From: Oscillospiraceae bacterium
Lineage (GTDB): Bacteria > Bacillota > Clostridia > Oscillospirales > Oscillospiraceae
Assembly: GCA_902801295.1 (NCBI GenBank)
Contig: CADCHN010000015.1
Location: forward strand, 1-38,821
DNA: 38,821 nucleotides
Reading direction: 5' to 3'
Below the pieces are notes generated by a model, which saw nothing but the letters and a program-made list of their open reading frames with translations, was not told where the DNA came from and did not search any database. Position 1 is the stretch's first letter, and each line of letters begins with the position of its first letter. A program made the position numbers and the translations under genes. Below are positions 22,262-29,315 of the stretch, piece after piece.

Positions 22262-25200
22262 TCAGTCTTTGCCGGCCAGTCTCTTATATTTCGCGTAGCG
22301 GCGGGCGGTGAAGGCCTCGGCCTCGGCGAAGAGGTACTCGGCGCGCTCCGGGAAGGTGCGGGTCAGAGAGGCGAAGCGGTTTTCGCCCATCATGAACTCA
22401 CGCAGCTTGCCGTTGGGCTCGCCGGAGTCGAGCTGGAAGGGATTCTTGCCCTCGTTCTCCAGTTCGGGATTGTAGTGGAACAGAGGCCAGAAGCCGCATT
22501 CCACCGCAGCCTTTTCCTCCTCCATGGCCTTGGACATGCCCTTGGAGAGACCGTGGTTGATGCAGGGGGTGTAGGCGATGACGATGGAGGGGCCGTGATA
22601 GGCGGCCGCTTCCTTGAGGCACTTGATGGCGTGCTCGGGGTTGGCGCCGAGGTTGATCTGCGCCACGTAGATGTAGCCGTAGTTGGAGAGGATGAGGCCC
22701 AGGTCCTTCTTCGGCGTTGCCTTGCCGGCGGCGGCGAACTGCACGCTCGCGCCGATCGGGGTGGCCTTGGAGGACTGTCCGCCGGTGTTGGCGTAGAGCT
22801 CATTGTCCATGACCAGCACGTTCAGGTCAAGGCCGGTGGCCATGACGTGGTCGAGACCGCCGTAGCCGATATCATAGGCCCAGCCGTCGCCGCCGATCAT
22901 CCAGACGGCCTTCTTGGTCAGGGTATCCTCACGGGCACGGATGTAGTCGATGTCCGCACTCTGTTCCGTTGTCTCCGCCAGCGCCTTGCGCACAGCGTCG
23001 GAGATCGCTACGGTCTTTTCGTCGTCGTCACCCTCGTCCAGCCATGCCTGCAGGGCGGCCTTGAGCTGCTCGTCGGCGCTGTTTTCCAGTACAGCGCGGG
23101 CGTGCAGCTTGGTCTGCTCGCGCATCTGCTCGGCAGAGAGGCTGATGCCCAGGGCAAACTCGGCGTTGTTTTCAAACAGGGAGTTGGAGAAAGCGGGACC
23201 GAAGCCGCGCTTGTTGACCGTCTGCGGGAAGGTCGGGGCAAAGAAGCCGTAGGCCTGGGAGCAGCCGGTGGCGTTGGCCGCGTACATGCGGTCGCCGAAG
23301 AGCTGGGTCAGCAGCTTGATGTACGGCGTCTCGCCGCAGCCGGGGCAGGCGCCGGAGAACTCGTACAGGGGCTGCTCGTACTGGCTGCCCTTGGCGGAGA
23401 AGCGGGTCATCGGGTTCTTCTTTTCGGACAGGGTCAGGCAGTGGTCCCAGTTCGCCTGCTCGGGCAGGGTCTTCTCGTCCAGCGGAACCATGTGCAGAGC
23501 CTTTTCCTTGGCCGGGCACACGCTCACGCAGCTGCCGCAGCCCTGGCAGTCGAGCACGCCGACCTGGATGCGGTAGCGCAGGCCCTCAAAGCCCTTGCCG
23601 ATCGCCTTTTTGGTCACACAGCTCTCCGGAGCAGCGGCGGCCTCCTCCTCGGTGAAGAGGAAGGGACGGATCGCCGCATGCGGGCACACGAGCGAGCAGC
23701 GGTTGCAGCCGATGCACTTGTCGGGATCCCAAACGGGCACGTTGTCGGCCACGCCGCGCTTTTCGTAGCGGGCCATGGCGATGGGCATCACGCCGTCGGC
23801 GTACTCGGTGAAGGTGCTGACGGGGATATCGTCGCCCTTGGCGCGGTTGATGGGCGCAAGCACCTTCTGGGCGTATTCGGGCAGGCTTCCGTCCACGGTG
23901 ATGGGTTCGTCCTGGAGCTGGGCCCACTCGGCGGGAACGTCGATCTTGACCGCATCGGTCAGGCCGCGCTCAATGGCGGTGAGGTTCATGTTGACGATCT
24001 TCTCGCCCTTGCGGGAGAAGGTCTTGACGGCGGCTTCCTTCATGTACTTTTCGGCCTCGTCCACGGGGAGGACGCCGGCGAGTTTGAAGAAGGCCGCCTG
24101 CAGCACGGTGCTGGTGCGGTTGCCGAGGCCGATCTCCTCGGCGATATCGGTAGCGTCGATGGTGTAGAAGTTCACCTTGCGCTCGGCCAGCAGACGCTTG
24201 GCGCGGTTGGGCAGGTTGCGCACCAGCTCCTCGCCCTTCCAGCGGGTGTTCAGCAGGAAGATGCCGCCGGGCTTGACTTCGGAGACGATGTCGTAGTTGT
24301 GCATGTAGCTCTGCTTGTGGCAGGCGACGAAGTCGGCCATCGTCACATAGTAGGTGGAGAGGATGGGCTCGTGGCCGAAGCGCAGGTGGCTGCGGGTCAG
24401 GCCGCCGGACTTCTTGGCGTCATACTGGAAGTAGGACTGCACGTACTGGTCGGTGTTGTCGCCGATGATCTTGCAGGAGTTCTTGTTGGCGCCCACGGTG
24501 CCGTCGGAGCCGAGACCCCAGAACTTGCAGGAGATGATCGACTTGCCGGAGGTGACGATATTTTCGCCCACCGGCAGGGAGAGGTGGGTCACGTCGTCGT
24601 TGATGCCGACGGTGAAGTGGTTTTTCTTCTCGCCCTTCATGTTGTCGAACACGGCCTTGATCTGCGCGGGGGTCGTGTCCTTGGAGGACAGGCCGTAGCG
24701 GCCGCCGATCAGCTCGATCTCGCGGCCGGCTTCCTTGAGCGCCGCGCTCACGTCCTCATACAGCGGCTCGCCCAGCGCGCCGGGCTCCTTGGTGCGGTCG
24801 AGGGTGCTGATGATCTTGCAGCTGGCCGGGATGGCGGAGACGAAGTGCTTGAGGGAGAAGGGGCGGTACAGGCGGACCTGAATGAGGCCGACCTTCTCGC
24901 CGCGCTCGTTGAGGTAGGTCACGACCTCGCGGGCGGTCTCGCACACGCTGCCCATGGCAACGATCACGCGCTCGGCGTCAGGCGCGCCATAGTAGTTGAA
25001 GAGCTTGTAGTCACGCCCGGTGAGCGCGGACATCTGCGCCATCACACCCTCCATGATCTCGGGGAAGGCGTTGTAGGTCGGGTTCGAGGCCTCGTGATGC
25101 TGGAAGAAGGTGTCGTCGTTCTCGCCGCTGTTGCGGATGGTGGGGTGCTCGGGGTTGAGCGCGCGGTCGCGGAACTTCTGCAGTTCGTCCCAGTCGAGCA

Positions 25201-25774
25201 TCTTGCGCAGATCCTCATAGTCCAGCACGTCGATCTTCTGGATCTCGTGGCTGGTGCGGAAGCCGTCGAAGAAGTGCTGCACAGGCAGGTGGCCCTTGAT
25301 GGCGGCCAGATGCGCCACAGCGCCCAGATCCATGCATTCCTGCACGCTGGAGGACGCCAGCTGCGCCCAGCCGATCTGGCGGCAGGCCATCACGTCCTGA
25401 TGGTCACCGAAAATAGAAACGGTCGAAGTGGCCACGCTGCGGGCAGCCACATGCATCACGCCGGGAACCAGCAGACCCGCGATGCGGTACATCGGCGGGA
25501 TCATCAGCATCAGGCCCTGGGCAGAGGTGTAGGTGGTGCCGAGAGCGCCGCCTTCCAGCGCGCCCTGCATGGCAGCGCACGCGCCGGCCTCAGCCTGCAT
25601 CTCCATGAGCTTCACAGGCATGCCGAACAGGTTTTTCTTGCCTCTGGCGGCCCACTCGTCCACGTGGTTGGCCATCGGGCTCGAGGGCGTGATGGGATAG
25701 ATGGTTGCTACCTCGGTAAATGCATAGCTTGCGTAGGCGGCAGCTTCGTTGCCGTCCATGGATTTCCTTACCAT
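22262..25774 (-). CDS. nifJ: Pyruvate:ferredoxin (flavodoxin) oxidoreductase
   Basis: A 1170-residue single-chain PFOR: pyruvate + CoA + oxidised ferredoxin to acetyl-CoA, CO2 and reduced ferredoxin. Domains in order: an N-terminal domain with YPITPSSPMANHVDEW, a transketolase-like/CoA-binding middle part, a ferredoxin domain with two [4Fe-4S] motifs near residues 686 (CIGCNRCSLVCP) and 743 (CQGCGSCVSVCP), a third cluster motif around CPGCGETPY (about 810) with ATGCSQ, and the thiamine-diphosphate domain with GDGWAYDIGYGGLDH (about 961). Full length for the family. GGAGG lies 8 bp before the ATG. It is a single-gene unit with its own near-consensus promoter and a long hairpin in the leader. 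Confidence 0.97.
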   Translation of the reverse strand: MVRKSMDGNEAAAYASYAFTEVATIYPITPSSPMANHVDEWAARGKKNLFGMPVKLMEMQAEAGACAAMQGALEGGALGTTYTSAQGLMLMIPPMYRIAGLLVPGVMHVAARSVATSTVSIFGDHQDVMACRQIGWAQLASSSVQECMDLGAVAHLAAIKGHLPVQHFFDGFRTSHEIQKIDVLDYEDLRKMLDWDELQKFRDRALNPEHPTIRNSGENDDTFFQHHEASNPTYNAFPEIMEGVMAQMSALTGRDYKLFNYYGAPDAERVIVAMGSVCETAREVVTYLNERGEKVGLIQVRLYRPFSLKHFVSAIPASCKIISTLDRTKEPGALGEPLYEDVSAALKEAGREIELIGGRYGLSSKDTTPAQIKAVFDNMKGEKKNHFTVGINDDVTHLSLPVGENIVTSGKSIISCKFWGLGSDGTVGANKNSCKIIGDNTDQYVQSYFQYDAKKSGGLTRSHLRFGHEPILSTYYVTMADFVACHKQSYMHNYDIVSEVKPGGIFLLNTRWKGEELVRNLPNRAKRLLAERKVNFYTIDATDIAEEIGLGNRTSTVLQAAFFKLAGVLPVDEAEKYMKEAAVKTFSRKGEKIVNMNLTAIERGLTDAVKIDVPAEWAQLQDEPITVDGSLPEYAQKVLAPINRAKGDDIPVSTFTEYADGVMPIAMARYEKRGVADNVPVWDPDKCIGCNRCSLVCPHAAIRPFLFTEEEAAAAPESCVTKKAIGKGFEGLRYRIQVGVLDCQGCGSCVSVCPAKEKALHMVPLDEKTLPEQANWDHCLTLSEKKNPMTRFSAKGSQYEQPLYEFSGACPGCGETPYIKLLTQLFGDRMYAANATGCSQAYGFFAPTFPQTVNKRGFGPAFSNSLFENNAEFALGISLSAEQMREQTKLHARAVLENSADEQLKAALQAWLDEGDDDEKTVAISDAVRKALAETTEQSADIDYIRAREDTLTKKAVWMIGGDGWAYDIGYGGLDHVMATGLDLNVLVMDNELYANTGGQSSKATPIGASVQFAAAGKATPKKDLGLILSNYGYIYVAQINLGANPEHAIKCLKEAAAYHGPSIVIAYTPCINHGLSKGMSKAMEEEKAAVECGFWPLFHYNPELENEGKNPFQLDSGEPNGKLREFMMGENRFASLTRTFPERAEYLFAEAEAFTARRYAKYKRLAGKD

Positions 25775-25815
25775 GATATAAACCTCCTGAAAGTTGATTA
25801 CTTCTGTCAGTCTGA

Positions 25816-25841
25816 GGCCCGGTGCAAAACAGCACCGGGCC
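25816..25841 (-). other. Stable hairpin in the nifJ leader
   Basis: GGCCCGGTGC and GCACCGGGCC pair perfectly around a 6-nt loop, 42 bp before the nifJ start codon. No T-run follows on the minus strand, so it is more likely to protect the message or affect translation than to stop transcription. Confidence 0.6.
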
Positions 25842-25857
25842 GAGGCCCTACCTTCCT

Positions 25858-25887
25858 ATGATAATAACATATTCCCCTGTTTGTCAA
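25858..25887 (-). promoter_or_regulatory. Promoter of nifJ
   Basis: On the minus strand TTGACA (25882-25887), 18-bp spacer, TATCAT (25858-25863). It begins 17 bp after the hppA stop codon, and no terminator separates the two genes. Confidence 0.65.
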
Positions 25888-25903
25888 CTCATTTTTCTCT
25901 TTT

Positions 25904-27991
25904 TCACAGCAGGCCCGCGAGGTTGAACCAGAGAATCAGGCCGGAAAAAACGATGGAAACCGTCGAGCAGAGCTTGATGAGGATGTTCAGGCTCGGGCCG
26001 GCGGTGTCCTTGAGCGGATCGCCCACCGTGTCGCCCACGACGGCCGCCTTGTGCTGATCGCTGCCCTTGCCGCCGTGATGCCCGGCCTCGATGTATTTCT
26101 TGGCGTTATCCCAGGCGCCGCCGGAGTTCGACATGAACACCGCCATCGCAAAACCGGAGACAGACACGCCGCCCAGCATCCCGACCACGCCGACCGGACC
26201 GAGGATCAGCCCCGTCGCGATCGGCACAACGATGGCAATGAGCGCCGGGGCGATCATCTCATGCAGCGCGCCGCGCGTGCACAGCGCCACACAGCGTGCG
26301 TACTCGGGATCGGCCTGGTAGTCCATGATGCCCTGGATCTCCTTGAACTGGCGCCGCACCTCCTTGACGATGGACTGCGCGGCCTTCTCCACGCCGTTCA
26401 TCGTCAGCGACGAGAAGAGGAAGGTCAGGAGCGTGCCGATGAAAAGGCCGACCAGCATGAGGGGATTGGTCAGCGAGAGGTCGAGCACCTCCGCAGTTTT
26501 GCTCTGCACGATGTCCACATAGCTCACCAGCAGCGCCAGCGCCGTGAGAGACGCCGAGCCGATGGCAAAGCCCTTGCCGGTCGCTGCCGTGGTGTTGCCG
26601 AGGGAGTCGAGCGCGTCGGTGCGCTGCCGCACTTCCTCGGGCAGCTCCGCCATCTGCGCAATGCCGCCGGCGTTGTCCGCCACGGGGCCGTAGGCGTCGG
26701 TGGCGAGGGTAATGCCCAGGGTCGAGAGCATGCCGACGCCCGCGATACCGATGCCGTAGAGACCCTGCTCAAAAATGATATGCCCGCCGGCAGCGTAAAA
26801 GCTCGTCAACACCGCCGCCGCGACGATCAGGATCGAGACCATCGTGGAGCGCATACCGAGCGACAGGCCGCCGATGATGATCGTGGCACTGCCCGTTTCG
26901 CTCGCCGCGGCGAGCTCCTGTGTGGGCTTATACGTGTCCGAGGTGTAATACTCTGTGAAATAGCCGATCAAGCAGCCGCCGGCAAGGCCGCTGAGGATCG
27001 CGGCGTAAATGCCCCAGTTGCCGAGGGTAAACCAGGTCAGGGGCGCTGCCAGCACCGCCGCCAGGATCGCCGCAGTGTAGGTGCCGGTGCGCAGGCTCTT
27101 GAGCAGCGACTCCTGCGTGGCGTTTTCCTTCGTGCGGATCAGAAAGGAGCCGATGATCGAGCAGATCACGCCGCAGACGGCCAGCAGCAGCGGCAGCAGC
27201 ATGCCGCGGAAGCCGTAGCCCGCGACGGCACCGAGCGAGAAGGTCGCGAGGATCGAGCCGACATAGCTCTCATAGAGGTCGGCGCCCATGCCGGCCACGT
27301 CGCCGACGTTGTCGCCCACATTATCGGCAATCGTCGCGGGGTTGCGCGGGTCGTCCTCCGGGATGCCCGCCTCCACCTTGCCGACGAGGTCGGCGCCGAC
27401 GTCGGCCGCCTTGGTGTAAATGCCGCCGCCCACGCGCGCAAACAGCGCCATAAAGCTCGCGCCCATGCCGTTCATCACCATGATGCTGCCGATCGTCTTC
27501 GGATCGCTGATGCCGAGGCCGTAGCGCAGAATGAAAAACCACATCGTGATGTCCAGCATGCCGAGACCGACCACGCAAAAGCCCATCACGCTGCCGGACG
27601 AAAACGCGATGCGCAGGCCCTTGTCCAGGCTCTCGCTCGCGGCGTTGGCTGTGCGCGCGTTGGCCGAGGTTGCAATGTGCATGCCGATATAGCCCGCGAG
27701 CATCGAGAAAATGCCGCCCGTCAGAAAGGCGAAGGGCGTCACGCGCGAGAGCATTTTGCCCCCGGAACCGAAAGCCAGCGCCAGCAGCAAAACAAAGACG
27801 ATCGCAAACACCTTGAATACCGTCGTGTACTGGTGCTTCAGATAGGCGTTGGCGCCCGCGCGGATCGCCGCCGCGATCTTCTGCATGCGCTCATTGCCCT
27901 CCGAAACCGACAGCACCCGATGCCGCTGCAGCATGGCAAAGCCGATGCCGAGCGCCGCGCCCAGAAAACCGAGCAAGAACAGTTTTTCCAT
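25904..27991 (-). CDS. hppA: K+-dependent membrane-bound pyrophosphatase (H+ or Na+ pump)
   Basis: A 695-residue, roughly 16-helix pump that uses pyrophosphate hydrolysis to export H+ or Na+. The substrate-binding motifs are intact: [38 protein letters not shown] and the C-terminal [15 protein letters not shown]...[17 protein letters not shown] (quoted in parts). The segment [10 protein letters not shown] at about residue 467 has Ala where K+-independent enzymes have Lys, so it is the K+-requiring class. Whether it moves Na+ or H+ cannot be read safely. ATG at 27991 ([12 protein letters not shown]) follows GGGAGG; an upstream in-frame TTG would add an unlikely hydrophilic extension. A leader of about 215 nt precedes it. 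Confidence 0.95.
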   Translation of the reverse strand: MEKLFLLGFLGAALGIGFAMLQRHRVLSVSEGNERMQKIAAAIRAGANAYLKHQYTTVFKVFAIVFVLLLALAFGSGGKMLSRVTPFAFLTGGIFSMLAGYIGMHIATSANARTANAASESLDKGLRIAFSSGSVMGFCVVGLGMLDITMWFFILRYGLGISDPKTIGSIMVMNGMGASFMALFARVGGGIYTKAADVGADLVGKVEAGIPEDDPRNPATIADNVGDNVGDVAGMGADLYESYVGSILATFSLGAVAGYGFRGMLLPLLLAVCGVICSIIGSFLIRTKENATQESLLKSLRTGTYTAAILAAVLAAPLTWFTLGNWGIYAAILSGLAGGCLIGYFTEYYTSDTYKPTQELAAASETGSATIIIGGLSLGMRSTMVSILIVAAAVLTSFYAAGGHIIFEQGLYGIGIAGVGMLSTLGITLATDAYGPVADNAGGIAQMAELPEEVRQRTDALDSLGNTTAATGKGFAIGSASLTALALLVSYVDIVQSKTAEVLDLSLTNPLMLVGLFIGTLLTFLFSSLTMNGVEKAAQSIVKEVRRQFKEIQGIMDYQADPEYARCVALCTRGALHEMIAPALIAIVVPIATGLILGPVGVVGMLGGVSVSGFAMAVFMSNSGGAWDNAKKYIEAGHHGGKGSDQHKAAVVGDTVGDPLKDTAGPSLNILIKLCSTVSIVFSGLILWFNLAGLL

Positions 27992-28206
27992 CGTTTCCAG
28001 CCTCCCGTTTGATTTGTTCCCCTGTGGATTAAAATGCAGATAGTCCCCGAAAAAGCCGAAATCCTCCCCTGTCAAAAGGAGCGGATTCGAAAAACAGATT
28101 CATTTGGTTCAGTTGGCGTTCGCCTGACGGGATACAAAGCCACGACCTCCCCCAGTCGGAGCTGAGGCGCGGACGGGCCGCCGCCTCTCCCTGTATTGTA
28201 GTGGAT
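27992..28206 (-). other. Long 5' leader of hppA, no gene
   Basis: About 215 nt separate the expected transcription start from the hppA start codon. On the minus strand it contains GC-rich segments (GGCGGCGGCCCGTCC), a GGCG-AA-CGCC hairpin, and a GGGGGAGGTCGTGG stretch. I see no gene in it and cannot match it to a riboswitch class I know. Its length suggests a regulatory RNA, but nothing more can be supported. Confidence 0.3.
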
Positions 28207-28212
28207 GAGAAT

Positions 28213-28241
28213 ATTATACGCGGGGATGATTCCAAAATCAA
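28213..28241 (-). promoter_or_regulatory. Promoter of hppA
   Basis: On the minus strand TTGATT (28236-28241), 17-bp spacer, perfect TATAAT (28213-28218). Confidence 0.75.
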
Positions 28242-28267
28242 GACTATTTTAAAAATTAAAAGTATTT

Positions 28268-28636
28268 TTACGGGTGATCGGCCGCGTGCCGGCGGATCGC
28301 GTCGAAGGTTTCGACGCTGAGATCGTGCTCGATCTTGCAGGCGTCCTCGCGGGCGGTCTCCGGGCTGACGCCAAGGCGGATCAGCAGCTCGGTCAGGAGC
28401 TTATGGCGCTCATAGATGCGTTCGGCAATTTCCAGTCCCGTCGGCTGCAGGGTGATCATGCCCGCCGCGTCCATCGCAATATAGCCGCTTTCCCGCAGGC
28501 GCTTCGTGGCATAGCTGACGCTCGGCTTCGTCACACCGAGCCTGGAAGCCACGTCAACGGAGCGGATATAGCCCTTCTCCTCTTTCAGCATCAGCATGGT
28601 CTCCAGATAGTCTTCCGCCGATTTGTGAATTGTCAT
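28268..28636 (-). CDS. DtxR/MntR-family metal-dependent repressor
   Basis: A 122-residue transcription regulator of the iron/manganese-dependent DtxR family. It has the N-terminal winged helix (SAEDYLETMLMLKEE, then the recognition region SVDVASRLGVTKPSVSYATKRLRESGYI) and the metal-binding dimerisation domain with ERHKLLTELLIRLGV and the CKIEHDLS motif, where Glu, His and Cys are the usual metal ligands. No SH3-like third domain is present, so it is the short MntR-like form. It is divergent from feoA-feoA-feoB, which points to control of iron uptake. ATG at 28636 is chosen because the DNA-binding domain starts MTIHKSAEDYLETM; GGTGGTGATTTCG lies upstream. An earlier in-frame start at 28684 would overlap its own promoter. 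Confidence 0.9.
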   Translation of the reverse strand: MTIHKSAEDYLETMLMLKEEKGYIRSVDVASRLGVTKPSVSYATKRLRESGYIAMDAAGMITLQPTGLEIAERIYERHKLLTELLIRLGVSPETAREDACKIEHDLSVETFDAIRRHAADHP

Positions 28637-28648
28637 CGAAATCACCAC

Positions 28649-28677
28649 CAGATACAGACTAACACCCGAATAGTCAA
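28649..28677 (-). promoter_or_regulatory. Promoter of the DtxR-family regulator gene
   Basis: On the minus strand TTGACT (28672-28677), 17-bp spacer, TATCTG (28649-28654). The -10 is weak. A GTTAG half-site (28659-28663, minus strand) lies in the spacer, so self-repression is possible. Confidence 0.45.
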
Positions 28678-28715
28678 AAAGCAAGAAAAAAGTCCAAAGA
28701 CACCGCTGTTAGAGA

Positions 28716-28744
28716 TTGACAACTTGAATTAAAGGTGTTAAACT
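28716..28744 (+). promoter_or_regulatory. Promoter of the feo operon
   Basis: TTGACA (28716-28721), 17-bp spacer, TAAACT (28739-28744). The palindrome at 28752-28769 lies just downstream, over the likely transcription start. Confidence 0.7.
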
Positions 28745-28751
28745 ATCTGAC

Positions 28752-28769
28752 AGTTAGAAAAGGCTAACT
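28752..28769. promoter_or_regulatory. Candidate DtxR-family operator of feo
   Basis: AGTTAG (28752-28757), six bases, CTAACT (28764-28769): a perfect inverted repeat at the start of the feo transcript. GTTAG half-sites also occur at 28708-28712 and 28787-28791, and its reverse CTAAC at 28659-28663. The position and the TTAG/CTAA core resemble DtxR/IdeR-type operators; binding is inferred. Confidence 0.6.
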
Positions 28770-28836
28770 ATTTTTGTTATGCACGTGTTAGAGGTATTTA
28801 ATCTCTGGCGCGTCGGATCGGAAAGGAGGGGGGCGA

Positions 28837-29049
28837 ATGATGCCTCTGGTTCTGGCAAGCCCCGAGGAGGAGAACATCATTCTCCGCGTCGGCGGAAGCC
28901 CTGAGATGAAGAAGCACCTGGAGGATATGGGCTTTGTTGTCGGCGGCGCCGTCACCGTGATGAACACCATCGGCGGAAACCTGATCGTCAAGGTCAAGGA
29001 GTCCCGCGTGGCGATCAGCCGGGAGATGGCCGGCAAAATATTCGTTTGA
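28837..29049 (+). CDS. feoA: FeoA-family protein, first copy
   Basis: A 70-residue SH3-like protein that supports ferrous iron uptake through FeoB in the membrane. The pattern RVGGSPEMKKHLEDMGFVVGGAVTVMN (in parts: HLEDMGFVVGG, then VTVMNTIGGNLIVKV) is the FeoA core, ending with the conserved strand SRVAISREMAGKIFV. AAAGGAGGGG precedes the ATG-ATG pair. It is the first gene of the feo operon, 30 bp before a second feoA; the two copies differ clearly in sequence, so they are not a recent duplication. Confidence 0.93.
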   Translation: MMPLVLASPEEENIILRVGGSPEMKKHLEDMGFVVGGAVTVMNTIGGNLIVKVKESRVAISREMAGKIFV

Positions 29050-29079
29050 TCAAAATGATGATAAAAGGAGAAAATGAGG

Positions 29080-29301
29080 ATGAAAACACTCAAAGACGCA
29101 AAGGTCGGCGAAACCGTCAAGGTCGTCAAGCTCCACGGTGAGGGCGCCGTCAAGCGCCGCATCATGGATATGGGCATCACCAAGGGCGTAGAGGTCTTTG
29201 TGCGCAAGCTCGCTCCCCTGGGCGATCCCGTGGAAGTCAGGGTCCGCGATTACGAGCTCAGCCTGCGCAAGGCCGACGCCGAGATGATCGAAGTGGAGTA
29301 A
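29080..29301 (+). CDS. feoA: FeoA-family protein, second copy
   Basis: A 73-residue FeoA-type SH3 protein. The core RRIMDMGITKGVEVFV, then PLGDPVEVRVRDYELSLRKADAEMIEV is the standard family pattern (quoted in parts). The second of two in-frame ATGs is chosen: ATG at 29080 lies 9 bp after AAAGGAG, whereas ATG at 29074 is only 3 bp from it, and the family usually starts MKTLKDxKVGE. It is 14 bp upstream of feoB. Two FeoA proteins with one FeoB are common in clostridia. Confidence 0.95.
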   Translation: MKTLKDAKVGETVKVVKLHGEGAVKRRIMDMGITKGVEVFVRKLAPLGDPVEVRVRDYELSLRKADAEMIEVE

Positions 29302-29315
29302 AGGAGGACGAACAG

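Noticed and set aside
22214..25861. Very long plus-strand frame opposite nifJ
   Set aside because: Antisense to an unambiguous PFOR gene; no independent support.
28029..28241. Small gene in the hppA leader
   Set aside because: The frame overlaps the hppA promoter, lacks a ribosome binding site and has no recognisable features.
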